From Actinokineospora sp. NBRC 105648 (GTDB lineage Bacteria > Actinomycetota > Actinomycetes > Mycobacteriales > Pseudonocardiaceae), in assembly GCF_030269645.1 (NCBI RefSeq), contig NZ_BSTR01000046.1, positions 1 through 62,090 on the forward strand: DNA of 62,090 nucleotides. The letters are read 5' to 3'. The translations under genes and the position numbers were made by a program. Below, in pieces: positions 16,073 to 23,607 of this stretch; within the stretch, counting starts at the first letter, position 1, and each line of letters starts with the position of its first letter. The notes under the pieces were generated by a model. The model was not told the origin of the DNA. It saw nothing but the letters and a program-made list of their open reading frames with translations, and ran no database searches.

Positions 16073-17359
16073 ATGCGCGAGGCCCTGCGGGACACCGGCC
16101 GCGTCCTGCGGGTCGTGGTCACCAGCGTGGCGTTCTTGCTACCCGCCGTGCTCCTCGGCGTGGTGCTGGCGCTCGCGCGCGGCCGGACGGCGGGTCTGAC
16201 CCACCTGTACCGGCGGGTGGGTGGGCTGCTGATGGCGCTGGGTCCGGCGTTCGTCAAGGCGGGACAGGTGCTCGGCACGCGCCGGGACATCCTGCCGCCG
16301 GGGCTGTGCGCCGAGCTGGAGGTGTTGCAGGACTCTGTGGCGCCGCTCGACCCCGTGCGCAGCCAGGTGGTCCTGACCGACATCTATGGCCCGGGGATCG
16401 ACTCGATCTTCCCCGAGATCAACTACACCCCGGTCGCGGGCGGCAGCGTCGCCTGCGTCTACCAGGCGGTGGACGCCCAGGGGCGGGTCGTCGCGCTCAA
16501 GGTGCTGCGGCCGGAGATCAGGCCGGTGCTGGAGACCGACCTGCGGATCATGCGCCGGGGCGCGGGCCTGGTCGCGCGGCTGCCGGTGCTGCGCGGGGTG
16601 CCGGTGACCGAGGTGGTTGGCCAGATGTGCGACGCGGTGCTGGCCCAACTCGACTTCCCCCGCGAGGCGGCGAGCCTGACCCGGCTGCGGCGCGACCTGG
16701 CCGCGGTGCGACGGGTGTGGGTGCCGCAGGTGTACCCAGAGCTGTGCGGGCCCTCGTGCGTGGCGATGGAGTTCGTGCCGGACCTAGACGTGCGCACGGC
16801 CCAGCGGTGCCCGTTGGCGCTGCGTCGGCGGTTCGCCCAGTCCGGGCTGGCGGCGATCTACCACATGCTGTTCGTCAACGGGTTCGTGCACTGCGACCTG
16901 CACCCCGGCAACCTCTACTTCACCCGCGGCGGCGAGGTCGTGGTGCTCGACGCCGGGTTCAGCGTGCAGCTCACCGACCGGCTGCGGGTGCTGTTCGCCG
17001 AGTTCTTCCTGAACATGGCCGTGGGCCGGGGGCAGCGGTGCGCGGAGATCGTGGTGCAGAGTTCGGCGGGCCTGCGCCCGGACGCGGACCTGGACTCGTT
17101 CCTGGCCGGGATGGCGGCGCTGGTGGTACGCAGCCACGGGCTCTCCGCGCGCGAGTTCAGCCTGATCTCCTTCGCCACCGAGATGTTCGACCTGCAGCGC
17201 CGCTTCGGCGTGCACGCCGCTCCCGAACTGATCTTCCCGCTGCTGTCGCTGCTGGTCATCGAAGGGACGATCCGCGACCTCGACCCCGGCGTCGACTTCC
17301 AGGAGACCGCGAAACCGGTGCTGAACAAGGGCCTGTTCGGCACCCGCCAGTCCGGCTGA
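16073..17359 (+). CDS. UbiB/AarF/ABC1-type atypical kinase-fold protein
   Basis: The 428-residue protein has the ABC1/UbiB signature set. There is KAGQ in ALGPAFVKAGQVLGTR, the loop VAGGSVACVYQA in place of the glycine loop, Lys in VVALKVLRPEI, the catalytic-loop-like FVHCDLHPGNLYF, and the metal-binding LDAGFS in place of DFG. One hydrophobic segment near residues 12-34 (VVVTSVAFLLPAVLLGVVLA) should anchor it in the membrane. UbiB proteins are ATPases linked to lipid or quinone handling. In a metabolite locus this could supply ATP-driven handling of a hydrophobic intermediate, or phosphorylation (inference). Starts ATG 16073 or GTG 16067; GAGGTGGCGAGG is upstream. Followed after 11 bases by a solute-binding-like gene. 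Confidence 0.88.
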   Translation: MREALRDTGRVLRVVVTSVAFLLPAVLLGVVLALARGRTAGLTHLYRRVGGLLMALGPAFVKAGQVLGTRRDILPPGLCAELEVLQDSVAPLDPVRSQVVLTDIYGPGIDSIFPEINYTPVAGGSVACVYQAVDAQGRVVALKVLRPEIRPVLETDLRIMRRGAGLVARLPVLRGVPVTEVVGQMCDAVLAQLDFPREAASLTRLRRDLAAVRRVWVPQVYPELCGPSCVAMEFVPDLDVRTAQRCPLALRRRFAQSGLAAIYHMLFVNGFVHCDLHPGNLYFTRGGEVVVLDAGFSVQLTDRLRVLFAEFFLNMAVGRGQRCAEIVVQSSAGLRPDADLDSFLAGMAALVVRSHGLSAREFSLISFATEMFDLQRRFGVHAAPELIFPLLSLLVIEGTIRDLDPGVDFQETAKPVLNKGLFGTRQSG

Positions 17360-17370
17360 GAGGGGACCAG

Positions 17371-19026
17371 ATGACCGCCGCACGGCGCGGAGGCACGCTC
17401 ACCGTGGTCGGCGCGGGCGACGCCGACAACCTCGACCCCGCGCTGGCGGTGCACACGGTCACCCGGGGGATCCTGCGGGCCTGCACCCGGCAGCTGGTCA
17501 CCTACCGGGCCGGGCGCGACCCGCGCCGGGCGGGTGAGGTGGTCGCCGACATGGCGACCGAGGTGCCCACCCGGGCCAACGGGCGGCTCGACGCGACCGG
17601 GCAGGAGTACGTGTTCACCATCCGGCTCGGCGTCCGCTGGGACACCCCGGACGGGTTCCGCCAAGTCACCGCCGCCGACCTGGCGCGCGGGCTCAAGCGG
17701 CTGGCGCACCCGGCGGCGCCCGGGCCCGCGCTGACCTACTTCACCCGCACCATCCGGGGTCTGGACCGGCTGTGCGCGGAGCTGACCGAGGCCGAGGACG
17801 TGCTGGGATTCCTCGAGGCGGCCGAGGTCGAGGGCATCCGGGTGCTCGACGAGCGCACGGTGGCGCTGCTGACGATCGGGCCCGCGGTCGACTTCCTCAA
17901 CATCCTGGCGCTGCCCAGCGCGACCCCCGCGCCCGTGGAGTACGCCGGGTACGCGCCGGGGAGCCCGGAGATCACCCGGGGGCCGCGGTCGAACGGACCG
18001 TACCGGGTGGAGAACTACCTGCCGGGCAAGGAGATCCTGCTGGGGCGCAACCCGGCCTGGGACCCGGCGACCGACGACGTCCGGGCCGCGCACATCGACG
18101 GTGTGGCCGTCCGGATGGGGGTGTCCGAGGCGGACGCCTTCCGGCTGGTGGACAGCGGCGAGGTGGACATGCTGTGGGACATCCAGCCGATGACCGCCGA
18201 ACTGCCCCGGCTGCTCGCCGCGGCCGACCCCAGGCTGGAGATCCACCCGGCCGGGCTGTTCAGCCCGTACCTGGTGGTGAACCTGCGCAGCCCCAACGAG
18301 GGCGGGGCGACGAGCAGGCTGGGCGTGCGCCGGGCGGTGTCGGTGGCGCTGGACCGGTCGGCGGTGTCGCGGGTGTGGGGCGGACCCCGGCTGAACGACC
18401 TGACCTGGCGGATCTTGCCGCCGCTGTGCTCGGCGTACACGCCCGACTCGCCGGTCCCAGACGGGCCGCCGGGTGGGGATCCGGTGCTGGCCCGGGAGTT
18501 GCTGGCGGAGGCGGGATACCCCAATGGGGTGACCTTGCGGATGGTGCACCGCGACCGCGACATCCACCCCGAGTCGGTGCACGAGATGGGGGTGGCGCTG
18601 GCGCGCGCGGGGATCCGGTTGGTGCCGGTGCCGGTGTCGATCACCGAGCTGTTCACCCGGTACTTCGGCTCGACCGCGACCGCCGCGCGCGGTGAGTGGG
18701 ACCTGGCGTTCACCGGCTGGGAACCGGACTGGCACGGCGACAACGCGCGGACGTACCTGCAGCCGCTGTTCGAGAGCGCGGGCAGTTGGAACCTCGGGTT
18801 CTACCGGAGCGCGGAGGTCGACCGACTGCTGGCGGCCGGGCGCGCGGCGACGTCCCGGGAGGCGGCCAACGCGGCCTACCGGGGCGTTGAGGCGGAGGTC
18901 TTGCGGGACATGGCGGTGGTGCCGGTGCTGTTCGCGCACCAGTACTGGTTCCACTCGCCCCGGGTGCTGGGGTGGGAGCCGTACCCGGTGCTCAACGGGG
19001 ATCTGGCGAACCTGTGGCTGGGATGA
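17371..19026 (+). CDS. Cytosolic OppA/DppA-type solute-binding-like protein (3)
   Basis: The 551-residue family 5 solute-binding fold begins MTAARRGGTLTVVGAGDADN. That is exactly where secreted homologues begin after signal cleavage, and no export signal is present. Motifs shared with the copies at 3548 and 5140 include RLGVRWDTP, LARGLKRLAHP, TPAPVEYAGYAPGS, SNGPYRVENY, LRMVHRDRDIHPE and FTGWEPDWHGDNARTYLQPL. No transporter permease is nearby. The ATG has GAGAGGGGACC upstream and lies 11 bases after the UbiB-like gene. Its last 35 bases overlap the convergent truncated homocysteine-methyltransferase-like gene. A role in binding a peptide-like or metal-bound intermediate inside the cell is inference. 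Confidence 0.82.
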   Translation: MTAARRGGTLTVVGAGDADNLDPALAVHTVTRGILRACTRQLVTYRAGRDPRRAGEVVADMATEVPTRANGRLDATGQEYVFTIRLGVRWDTPDGFRQVTAADLARGLKRLAHPAAPGPALTYFTRTIRGLDRLCAELTEAEDVLGFLEAAEVEGIRVLDERTVALLTIGPAVDFLNILALPSATPAPVEYAGYAPGSPEITRGPRSNGPYRVENYLPGKEILLGRNPAWDPATDDVRAAHIDGVAVRMGVSEADAFRLVDSGEVDMLWDIQPMTAELPRLLAAADPRLEIHPAGLFSPYLVVNLRSPNEGGATSRLGVRRAVSVALDRSAVSRVWGGPRLNDLTWRILPPLCSAYTPDSPVPDGPPGGDPVLARELLAEAGYPNGVTLRMVHRDRDIHPESVHEMGVALARAGIRLVPVPVSITELFTRYFGSTATAARGEWDLAFTGWEPDWHGDNARTYLQPLFESAGSWNLGFYRSAEVDRLLAAGRAATSREAANAAYRGVEAEVLRDMAVVPVLFAHQYWFHSPRVLGWEPYPVLNGDLANLWLG

Positions 19027-19531
19027 CGTGCGCGCCGTGCGCGCGGATCGTCCGCTCGGCTTCCTCGTCGGATCCGTGACGCAGGCTGACCCAGACCGGT
19101 CTGTCCTTTGTGGCCTTGACGATGGTGAGCGCCTCGTCGGTGCTCGGCATGTCCTGGGCGAGGATGAGGTCGACGCCGGTGCGGCAGAGCTCGGTGACCA
19201 GCCATTCGTGGTCCTCTGGGTCACCGGGGGTGACGAGGCCGGCCACCCGCGTGTCCGGGTGGGCGGCGGCCTGTGCGATTCCCGCCGCGGCGTGGACCAT
19301 CCAGGCTGTGCCGGAGCCGGGGGCGAGGCCGAGGGAGAGCAGGTGCCGGTGGGCGCAGTGGGTGGTGGCGGTGCGGATGACGGTGGCGCCCGCGCGGATG
19401 CTGGACTCGTGGGCCTGGCGGATGGCGGCCCGGCCCGCGCCGGTCATGAGGAGGCGGTTCACGTGCCAGGGCGGGTCCAGGTGGTGGCCTTGCGCTTGGA
19501 GTGCTGTCGCTAGGTCGGCGTCCAGGTGCAT
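18992..19531 (-). CDS. Truncated homocysteine S-methyltransferase-like protein
   Basis: The 179-residue product aligns by eye with the N-terminal half of the enzyme at 7996: MHLDADLATALQAQG against LLDGGVATDLQRAG, RAGATVIRTATTHCAHR against DAGARVVTANTFRCHE, and TGVDLILAQDMPSTDEAL against AGVDLVLVETMNTLREA. It ends before the zinc-binding cysteines, so it cannot be an active methyltransferase of this family. The stop lies inside the end of the convergent solute-binding-like gene. Despite truncation, it keeps an AT-rich promoter with candidate operator site D abutting the ATG. The product may be a regulatory or scaffold relic, or a decaying gene. Confidence 0.6.
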   Translation of the reverse strand: MHLDADLATALQAQGHHLDPPWHVNRLLMTGAGRAAIRQAHESSIRAGATVIRTATTHCAHRHLLSLGLAPGSGTAWMVHAAAGIAQAAAHPDTRVAGLVTPGDPEDHEWLVTELCRTGVDLILAQDMPSTDEALTIVKATKDRPVWVSLRHGSDEEAERTIRAHGAHVIPATGSPDPR

Positions 19532-19533
19532 TC

Positions 19534-19553
19534 GCTTAGGATAGCTATAGTTA
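19534..19553 (+). promoter_or_regulatory. Candidate HxlR operator, site D, with possible leaderless start
   Basis: GCTTAGGATAGCTATAGTTA starts two or three bases upstream of the minus-strand ATG at 19531. It shares CTTAGGA-n-A and TATAGT with site C. On the minus strand TATCCT ends six bases before the ATG, so a transcript starting at or next to the ATG (leaderless) is possible. It marks the right border of the presumed regulon. Confidence 0.45.
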
Positions 19554-19554
19554 G

Positions 19555-19695
19555 GTGGTTGTGGGGCACGCGGTCGCCCTCGGTTCGGTCTGGTGGGTTT
19601 GCCGCCCCTGGGTTGCCGTCTTCGTTGCCCGGGTCGCGAGGGCGGGTTCGGTCTGGTGGGTTTTGCTGCTTTTCGCTGCCCGGGTTACATGCGGG
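19555..19695 (+). repeat. Gene-free stretch with a 63-bp-spaced direct repeat
   Basis: GGTTCGGTCTGGTGGGTTT occurs at 19582-19600 and again at 19645-19663, each followed by degenerate GCTGCCCGGGTT-like sequence. This looks like a two-copy tandem duplication of about 63 bp. No gene is supported. Confidence 0.6.
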
Positions 19696-19836
19696 GCTCG
19701 ATCTAGTGAACTCGCTTCGTGTGGGGCCCTTAGAGCACCGCGGTGGTGAAAAAAGGGCGGGTGAAGGGCATTCCCCACCACCGGTCAAGTTTAGCGGTGC
19801 TCTCCCCCCACACGAAGCGAGTCCACTAGATCGAGC
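19696..19836 (+). repeat. Palindromic element E2 (about 141 bp)
   Basis: The left arm starts GCTCGATCTAGTGAACTCGC and the right arm closes CGAGTCCACTAGATCGAGC. About 31 bp pair with one mismatch. Inner arms AGAGCACCGC and GCGGTGCTCT also pair. The A arm (with the CCCTTA block) is on the left. The B-side flank GTAGCGG...GTACCAGCGGGGTCGG continues into degenerate repeats of GCTGCGGTACCAGCG to about 19950. The arm letters CTA and CG differ from E1/E3 on both sides of the stem. Confidence 0.88.
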
Positions 19837-19984
19837 ATCCGTAGCGGGGCCGGCGGTACCAGCGGGGTCGGCCTTCGGCTGCGGTACCAGCGTGGTCGGC
19901 TGCTCCGCTGCGGTCTGATGGGTGGCTTCTCTGCTGCGGTACCAGCGAGGACGGGGGTGGGGGTGGATGGATGGATGGATGGAT

Positions 19985-20007
19985 GGGTGGGTGGGTGGGT
20001 GGGTGGG
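19985..20007 (+). repeat. G-quadruplex-forming (GGGT)n tract
   Basis: A (GGAT)n tract from 19964 runs into six GGG runs separated by single T residues (19985-20007), the ideal form for a parallel G-quadruplex. It lies 113 bases upstream of the P450 start, on its coding strand, so it may sit in or near the promoter or leader. The tetranucleotide run is also a likely length-variable microsatellite. Confidence 0.75.
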
Positions 20008-20119
20008 CAAATGGGTGGATGTCGGGTGGACGGTCGCGGAATTGAGACAGTCACCCGAATGCTGCGAGGGTGTGTGAAAGTCTTTGTGGCCGTTGGTTTC
20101 TGCCCCGGAGGGAGCCACT

Positions 20120-21316
20120 GTGTCCGATGCCGTCGTGGAGCTTGGGCGGGAGTTCGCCCAGGATCCCTACCCGTACTTAGCCGAGTTCCGGGCCACTGGG
20201 CCGGTTCGCCGGGTCCGGTTGCCGCGCGGGACCGAGGTGTGGTTGGTGACCCGGCACGATGATGTGCGGGCCGCGCTGGTGAATCCGTTGCTGGGCAAGG
20301 ATATCGCGCGTACTCGGGAGTTGTTGGCCGAGCAGGGTAGTACGGACAGTCCGTCGCCGGAGATCACCGCTGAGTTGGCCTACCACATGCTCAACTCCGA
20401 CCCGCCTGACCACACGCGGCTGCGGAACCTGATCAACCGGACCTTCACGGCCCGTCGGGTGGAGCGGTTGCGGGAGCGGGTGGTGGCGATCGCGGATGAA
20501 CTGCTGGACGCCTTACCCGAGCACGGCGAGGTGGACCTGCTCACGGAGTACGCGTTTCCGTTACCTATCACGGTAATCTGCGAGTTGCTCGGTGTGCCGA
20601 CCGAGGACCGGCAGCAGTTCGGCGCCTGGAACGACACGGTGGTGACCGCGACCGATCCGGAGGACGCGCGGGTGGCCACGGTGCACCTGATCGAGTACTT
20701 CACCAAGCTGGTGGCGCGCAAGCGAGCCGAGCCGGGGGACGATCTGGTCAGTGGGCTGGTGAACACCGGGACCGGGGACGAGCTCGACGACACCGAACTG
20801 CTGTCCATGATCTTCCTGCTGCTGATCGCCGGCTTCGAGACCACGGTCAACCTCCTCGGCAACGCGGTGCTGGCGCTACTGTCCGACCGCCCGCAGTGGG
20901 ACGCGCTGTGTGCTGACCCGACGCTGGTGGCGGGCGCGGTGGAAGAGGCACTGAGACATGACAGTCCGGTGACCCTGGCCAGCATCCGGCACACGATCGA
21001 ACCCGTCACGCTCTCCGGTGTCGAGATCCCGGCAGGCGAGTTCGTGCTGGTGTCGGTGGCCTCGGCCAACCGGGACGACAACCGGTTCCCCGACCCGGAC
21101 CAGTTCGACATCCGACGGGCATCACCACACCTGGCGTTCGGACACGGGATCCACCACTGCGTAGGCGCACCCCTGGCCCGGTTGGAGGGACAGGTGGCCC
21201 TGACAGCACTGACACAACGCCTCCCCCACCTCCGCCTGGCCACCGACCGATCAACCCTCACCTGGCGCGAAGGCGCCATCCTCCGTGGACTGAACTCACT
21301 TCCCGTACTGCTCTAG
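20120..21316 (+). CDS. Cytochrome P450 (CYP107-like)
   Basis: The 398-residue soluble bacterial P450 has the I-helix motif LLIAGFETTVN (the acid-alcohol pair is E-T), the K-helix EEALR, and the heme loop FGHGIHHCVGAPLARLE with Cys347 as the thiolate ligand. It is closest in style to the CYP107/CYP105 enzymes of actinomycetes that hydroxylate natural products or xenobiotics, using ferredoxin and a reductase encoded elsewhere. GTG at 20120 is preferred because GGAGGGA lies eight bases before it; an in-frame start at 20084 is less likely. It is separated from the metabolite locus by repeats, so a link with that pathway is uncertain. Confidence 0.92.
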   Translation: MSDAVVELGREFAQDPYPYLAEFRATGPVRRVRLPRGTEVWLVTRHDDVRAALVNPLLGKDIARTRELLAEQGSTDSPSPEITAELAYHMLNSDPPDHTRLRNLINRTFTARRVERLRERVVAIADELLDALPEHGEVDLLTEYAFPLPITVICELLGVPTEDRQQFGAWNDTVVTATDPEDARVATVHLIEYFTKLVARKRAEPGDDLVSGLVNTGTGDELDDTELLSMIFLLLIAGFETTVNLLGNAVLALLSDRPQWDALCADPTLVAGAVEEALRHDSPVTLASIRHTIEPVTLSGVEIPAGEFVLVSVASANRDDNRFPDPDQFDIRRASPHLAFGHGIHHCVGAPLARLEGQVALTALTQRLPHLRLATDRSTLTWREGAILRGLNSLPVLL

Positions 21317-21582
21317 CCCCCTCCCGCACCACTGGCACCCCGGCCCCGCCAGCCCTCCTCCTCCCGCACCTGGCACCCAGCTCCCCCACCCGCTCAGCTC
21401 CCACCCCCGACTCCCGCCACCGGGCTCTCAGCTCCCACCCCCCGCCACCCAGCACCCCACCAGCCCTCTTCTTGTCCCTCCCCCGGCCTGACACCCACCC
21501 TGCACGCAGCCCCCACCCCACCAACAGGCTCCGGCAGCCACCACGCCCCCCGGCAACCATTCCCGCCCCTGCATCCCAGAAC
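21317..21582. other. C-rich low-complexity spacer
   Basis: This gap downstream of the P450 gene consists of degenerate CTCCCGCACC/CAGCTCCCACCC units. It resembles the sequence at 11766-11837. No gene or clear hairpin was seen. Confidence 0.5.
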
Positions 21583-21671
21583 ACGGGCTCATCGTGCTTG
21601 TCAAGGCATCTTCCCGCCTTGACAAGCACGATGAGCCCGTAGTCACAATTGGTGTAGGGGAAGCAGGAACC
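21583..21671. repeat. Perfect 25-bp inverted repeat with conserved flank
   Basis: Arms 21583-21607 and 21616-21640 are perfectly complementary (ACGGGCTCATCGTGCTTGTC on the left start) with an eight-base loop ATCTTCCC. The flank TAGTCACAATTGGTGTAGGG continues the right arm and recurs at 11838-11874 without the palindrome. It lies between the convergent ends of the P450 gene and the FAD oxidoreductase, so it may act as a bidirectional terminator. The repeated flank also suggests a small mobile element. Confidence 0.8.
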
Positions 21672-21691
21672 CAAGGGAACAACACAGGGAA

Positions 21692-22594
21692 TCACACCAA
21701 AGCGCGCCCCAAAGCAGTCCCAGACAACCAAGCGGTCTCCACCCGAGGCGATCCCCAAGCATCACCGACCAGCCCAATACCGTCATCCAACGCGAAAGCC
21801 CGGTCATACGGCTGCAACGGACTGGCATAAGTCCACCGATGCACATCCACCGAAACCGCGTCAGCCAGATCGAACAGCGCAGAAACCGCCGAGGCGATCT
21901 CAACCCCAGCAGCTCCAGGATCAGCCAAGTGCCGTCGAGCGAACTCGGCGGTCGTGTGGGCGACCAGCACCGGAGCACCATCCCCCCGACGAGAGCCGTC
22001 ATCGAACACCGTGGTCAGAACCGGGTGGTCGTTCACGAAAGCACCGTGAAAATCCGCCCAGGACCGGTCTGGGTAAGCGATCGTGGCCACCAGTGCGGGC
22101 GACCAGGGACGCACTCGGTCATCGGTGGCGAGGAGCCGTTGGGCCTGGGGGTCGGGCATGGCCAGCACCACCGCGTCCACCTGTTCGCCGTCGACGGTCG
22201 GCCCCGGGCCCACGCGTTCGACCGTGTGTCCGGTGACCACGTCCAAGCCCTCGGCCAGGTGTTCGACCAGCGAGCGCAGGCCTGCGGGCGCGGCGTAGCG
22301 CATGGGTCCGGTCGTCGAGGACTCGCCGTCGGGGCCGAACACCCGCATCGTGTCGGTCCAGGGGCGGGCCAGGCCCGCGCCGGTCCAGGTGTCGACCAGC
22401 GCGGTGAAGGCCGGGTCGCTCGCGGTGAAGTAGCCCGCCCCGATGTCGGCCCGCCTGCCCGCGTAGCGCTTGGTCGCCATCCGGCCGCCGACCACGTGGC
22501 CGCGTTCGAGCACGCGGACCGCCACGCCCGCCTCGGCCAGGACTCGCGCGCAGGCTATTCCGCTGATGCCCGCGCCAACCACGATCACCGTCAT
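21692..22594 (-). CDS. FAD-dependent amine oxidase/renalase-like oxidoreductase
   Basis: The 300-residue flavoprotein has the N-terminal dinucleotide motif VIVVGAGISGIACARVLAEA, followed by VVGGRMATKRYAGRRADIGAGYFTA. That combination is typical of renalase and related NAD(P)-binding FAD oxidases. The C-terminal FAD contact is GIGLVGDAWGSPRVETAWLSG. Family members oxidise aberrant dihydronicotinamides or amines; the substrate is unknown here. ATG at 22594 is preferred because the residues before it do not fit the family. The gene is divergent from the Sir2 gene, with a 79-base spacer. Confidence 0.85.
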   Translation of the reverse strand: MTVIVVGAGISGIACARVLAEAGVAVRVLERGHVVGGRMATKRYAGRRADIGAGYFTASDPAFTALVDTWTGAGLARPWTDTMRVFGPDGESSTTGPMRYAAPAGLRSLVEHLAEGLDVVTGHTVERVGPGPTVDGEQVDAVVLAMPDPQAQRLLATDDRVRPWSPALVATIAYPDRSWADFHGAFVNDHPVLTTVFDDGSRRGDGAPVLVAHTTAEFARRHLADPGAAGVEIASAVSALFDLADAVSVDVHRWTYASPLQPYDRAFALDDGIGLVGDAWGSPRVETAWLSGTALGRALV

Positions 22595-22673
22595 GGGGGC
22601 AGCCTGCCACCCGCGCCCGTGGGGCTGTTCTGGAGTCCGGTCGCGGTCCCCGGCTGGCCGTACACTCGGGCGC

Positions 22674-23573
22674 ATGCGCACCCGGCCGACGCTCAGCTGG
22701 ACGGCGTCCGGGGCACCGCTGCCCCGGACGACCAGCCTGGACGAGGTGGTCGAGGCCGTCACCCGCGGCGGGGTCGTGGTGCTCAGCGGCGCGGGGTTGT
22801 CCACTGAGTCCGGCATCCCGGACTACCGGGGCGCGGCGGGCAGCCTGCGCAGGCACACCCCGATGACCTACGACGAGTTCGTCGGCGCCGTCGACGCCCG
22901 GCGGCGGTACTGGGCGCGCAGCCACATCGGGTGGCGCACCATCGCCCGCGCCAGCCCGAACGACGGCCACCGCACCGTGACCGCCCTGCACGCGGCGGGC
23001 TACGTCGACGCCGTGATCACCCAGAACGTGGACGGGCTGCACGGCGCGGCCGGGACTCCGGGGGTGGTCGAGCTGCACGGCAGCCTGGACCGCGTCATCT
23101 GCCTCGACTGCGGGTCGACCGGCCCGCGCGAGGAACTCGACCGCAGGTTGCGCGCCGCCAACCCCGAGTTCACCGCCGCGCCCGCACCCATCAATCCCGA
23201 CGGTGACGTCGACCTACCCGCCGAAGCCGTACTCGGTTTCCACCTGGTCGACTGCGCGCACTGCGGCGGCGTACTCAAGCCGGACGTGGTGTTCTTCGGC
23301 GAGAACGTGCCACGCGCCCGGGTGGAGCAGTGCAACCGGCTGGTCGACGAGGCCGAGAGCCTGCTGGTCCTCGGTTCGTCCCTGACCGTGATGTCCGGCC
23401 TGCGCTTCGTCCGCCGCGCGGCCGCCGCGGGCAAGCCAGTCCTGATCATCACCCACGGCCAGACCCGCGGCGACGCGTGCGCGACCGTCCGGGTCGACCT
23501 GCCCCTCGGCCGCGCACTCGGCGACCTGGCGACCCGGCTCGCACTGCCCGACCGGACCACGCACCAGGACTAG
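22674..23573 (+). CDS. Sir2-family NAD-dependent protein deacylase
   Basis: The 299-residue sirtuin has GAGLSTESGIPDYRG for NAD binding, TQNVDGLH, the catalytic His135 in VELHGSLD, and two zinc cysteine pairs (CLDCG and CAHCG). It also has VFFGENVP and the ribose-contact GSSLTVMSG. It removes acyl groups from lysines, consuming NAD and giving O-acyl-ADP-ribose. A long insertion between the zinc pairs (from residue 150 to about 195) is seen in actinobacterial members. ATG at 22674. It is a stand-alone gene divergent from the renalase-like gene; both use nicotinamide nucleotides, which may be coincidental. Confidence 0.93.
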   Translation: MRTRPTLSWTASGAPLPRTTSLDEVVEAVTRGGVVVLSGAGLSTESGIPDYRGAAGSLRRHTPMTYDEFVGAVDARRRYWARSHIGWRTIARASPNDGHRTVTALHAAGYVDAVITQNVDGLHGAAGTPGVVELHGSLDRVICLDCGSTGPREELDRRLRAANPEFTAAPAPINPDGDVDLPAEAVLGFHLVDCAHCGGVLKPDVVFFGENVPRARVEQCNRLVDEAESLLVLGSSLTVMSGLRFVRRAAAAGKPVLIITHGQTRGDACATVRVDLPLGRALGDLATRLALPDRTTHQD

Positions 23574-23607
23574 CGCGGGCCGCGGCCGGACCGGGCGATT
23601 GGATGTC

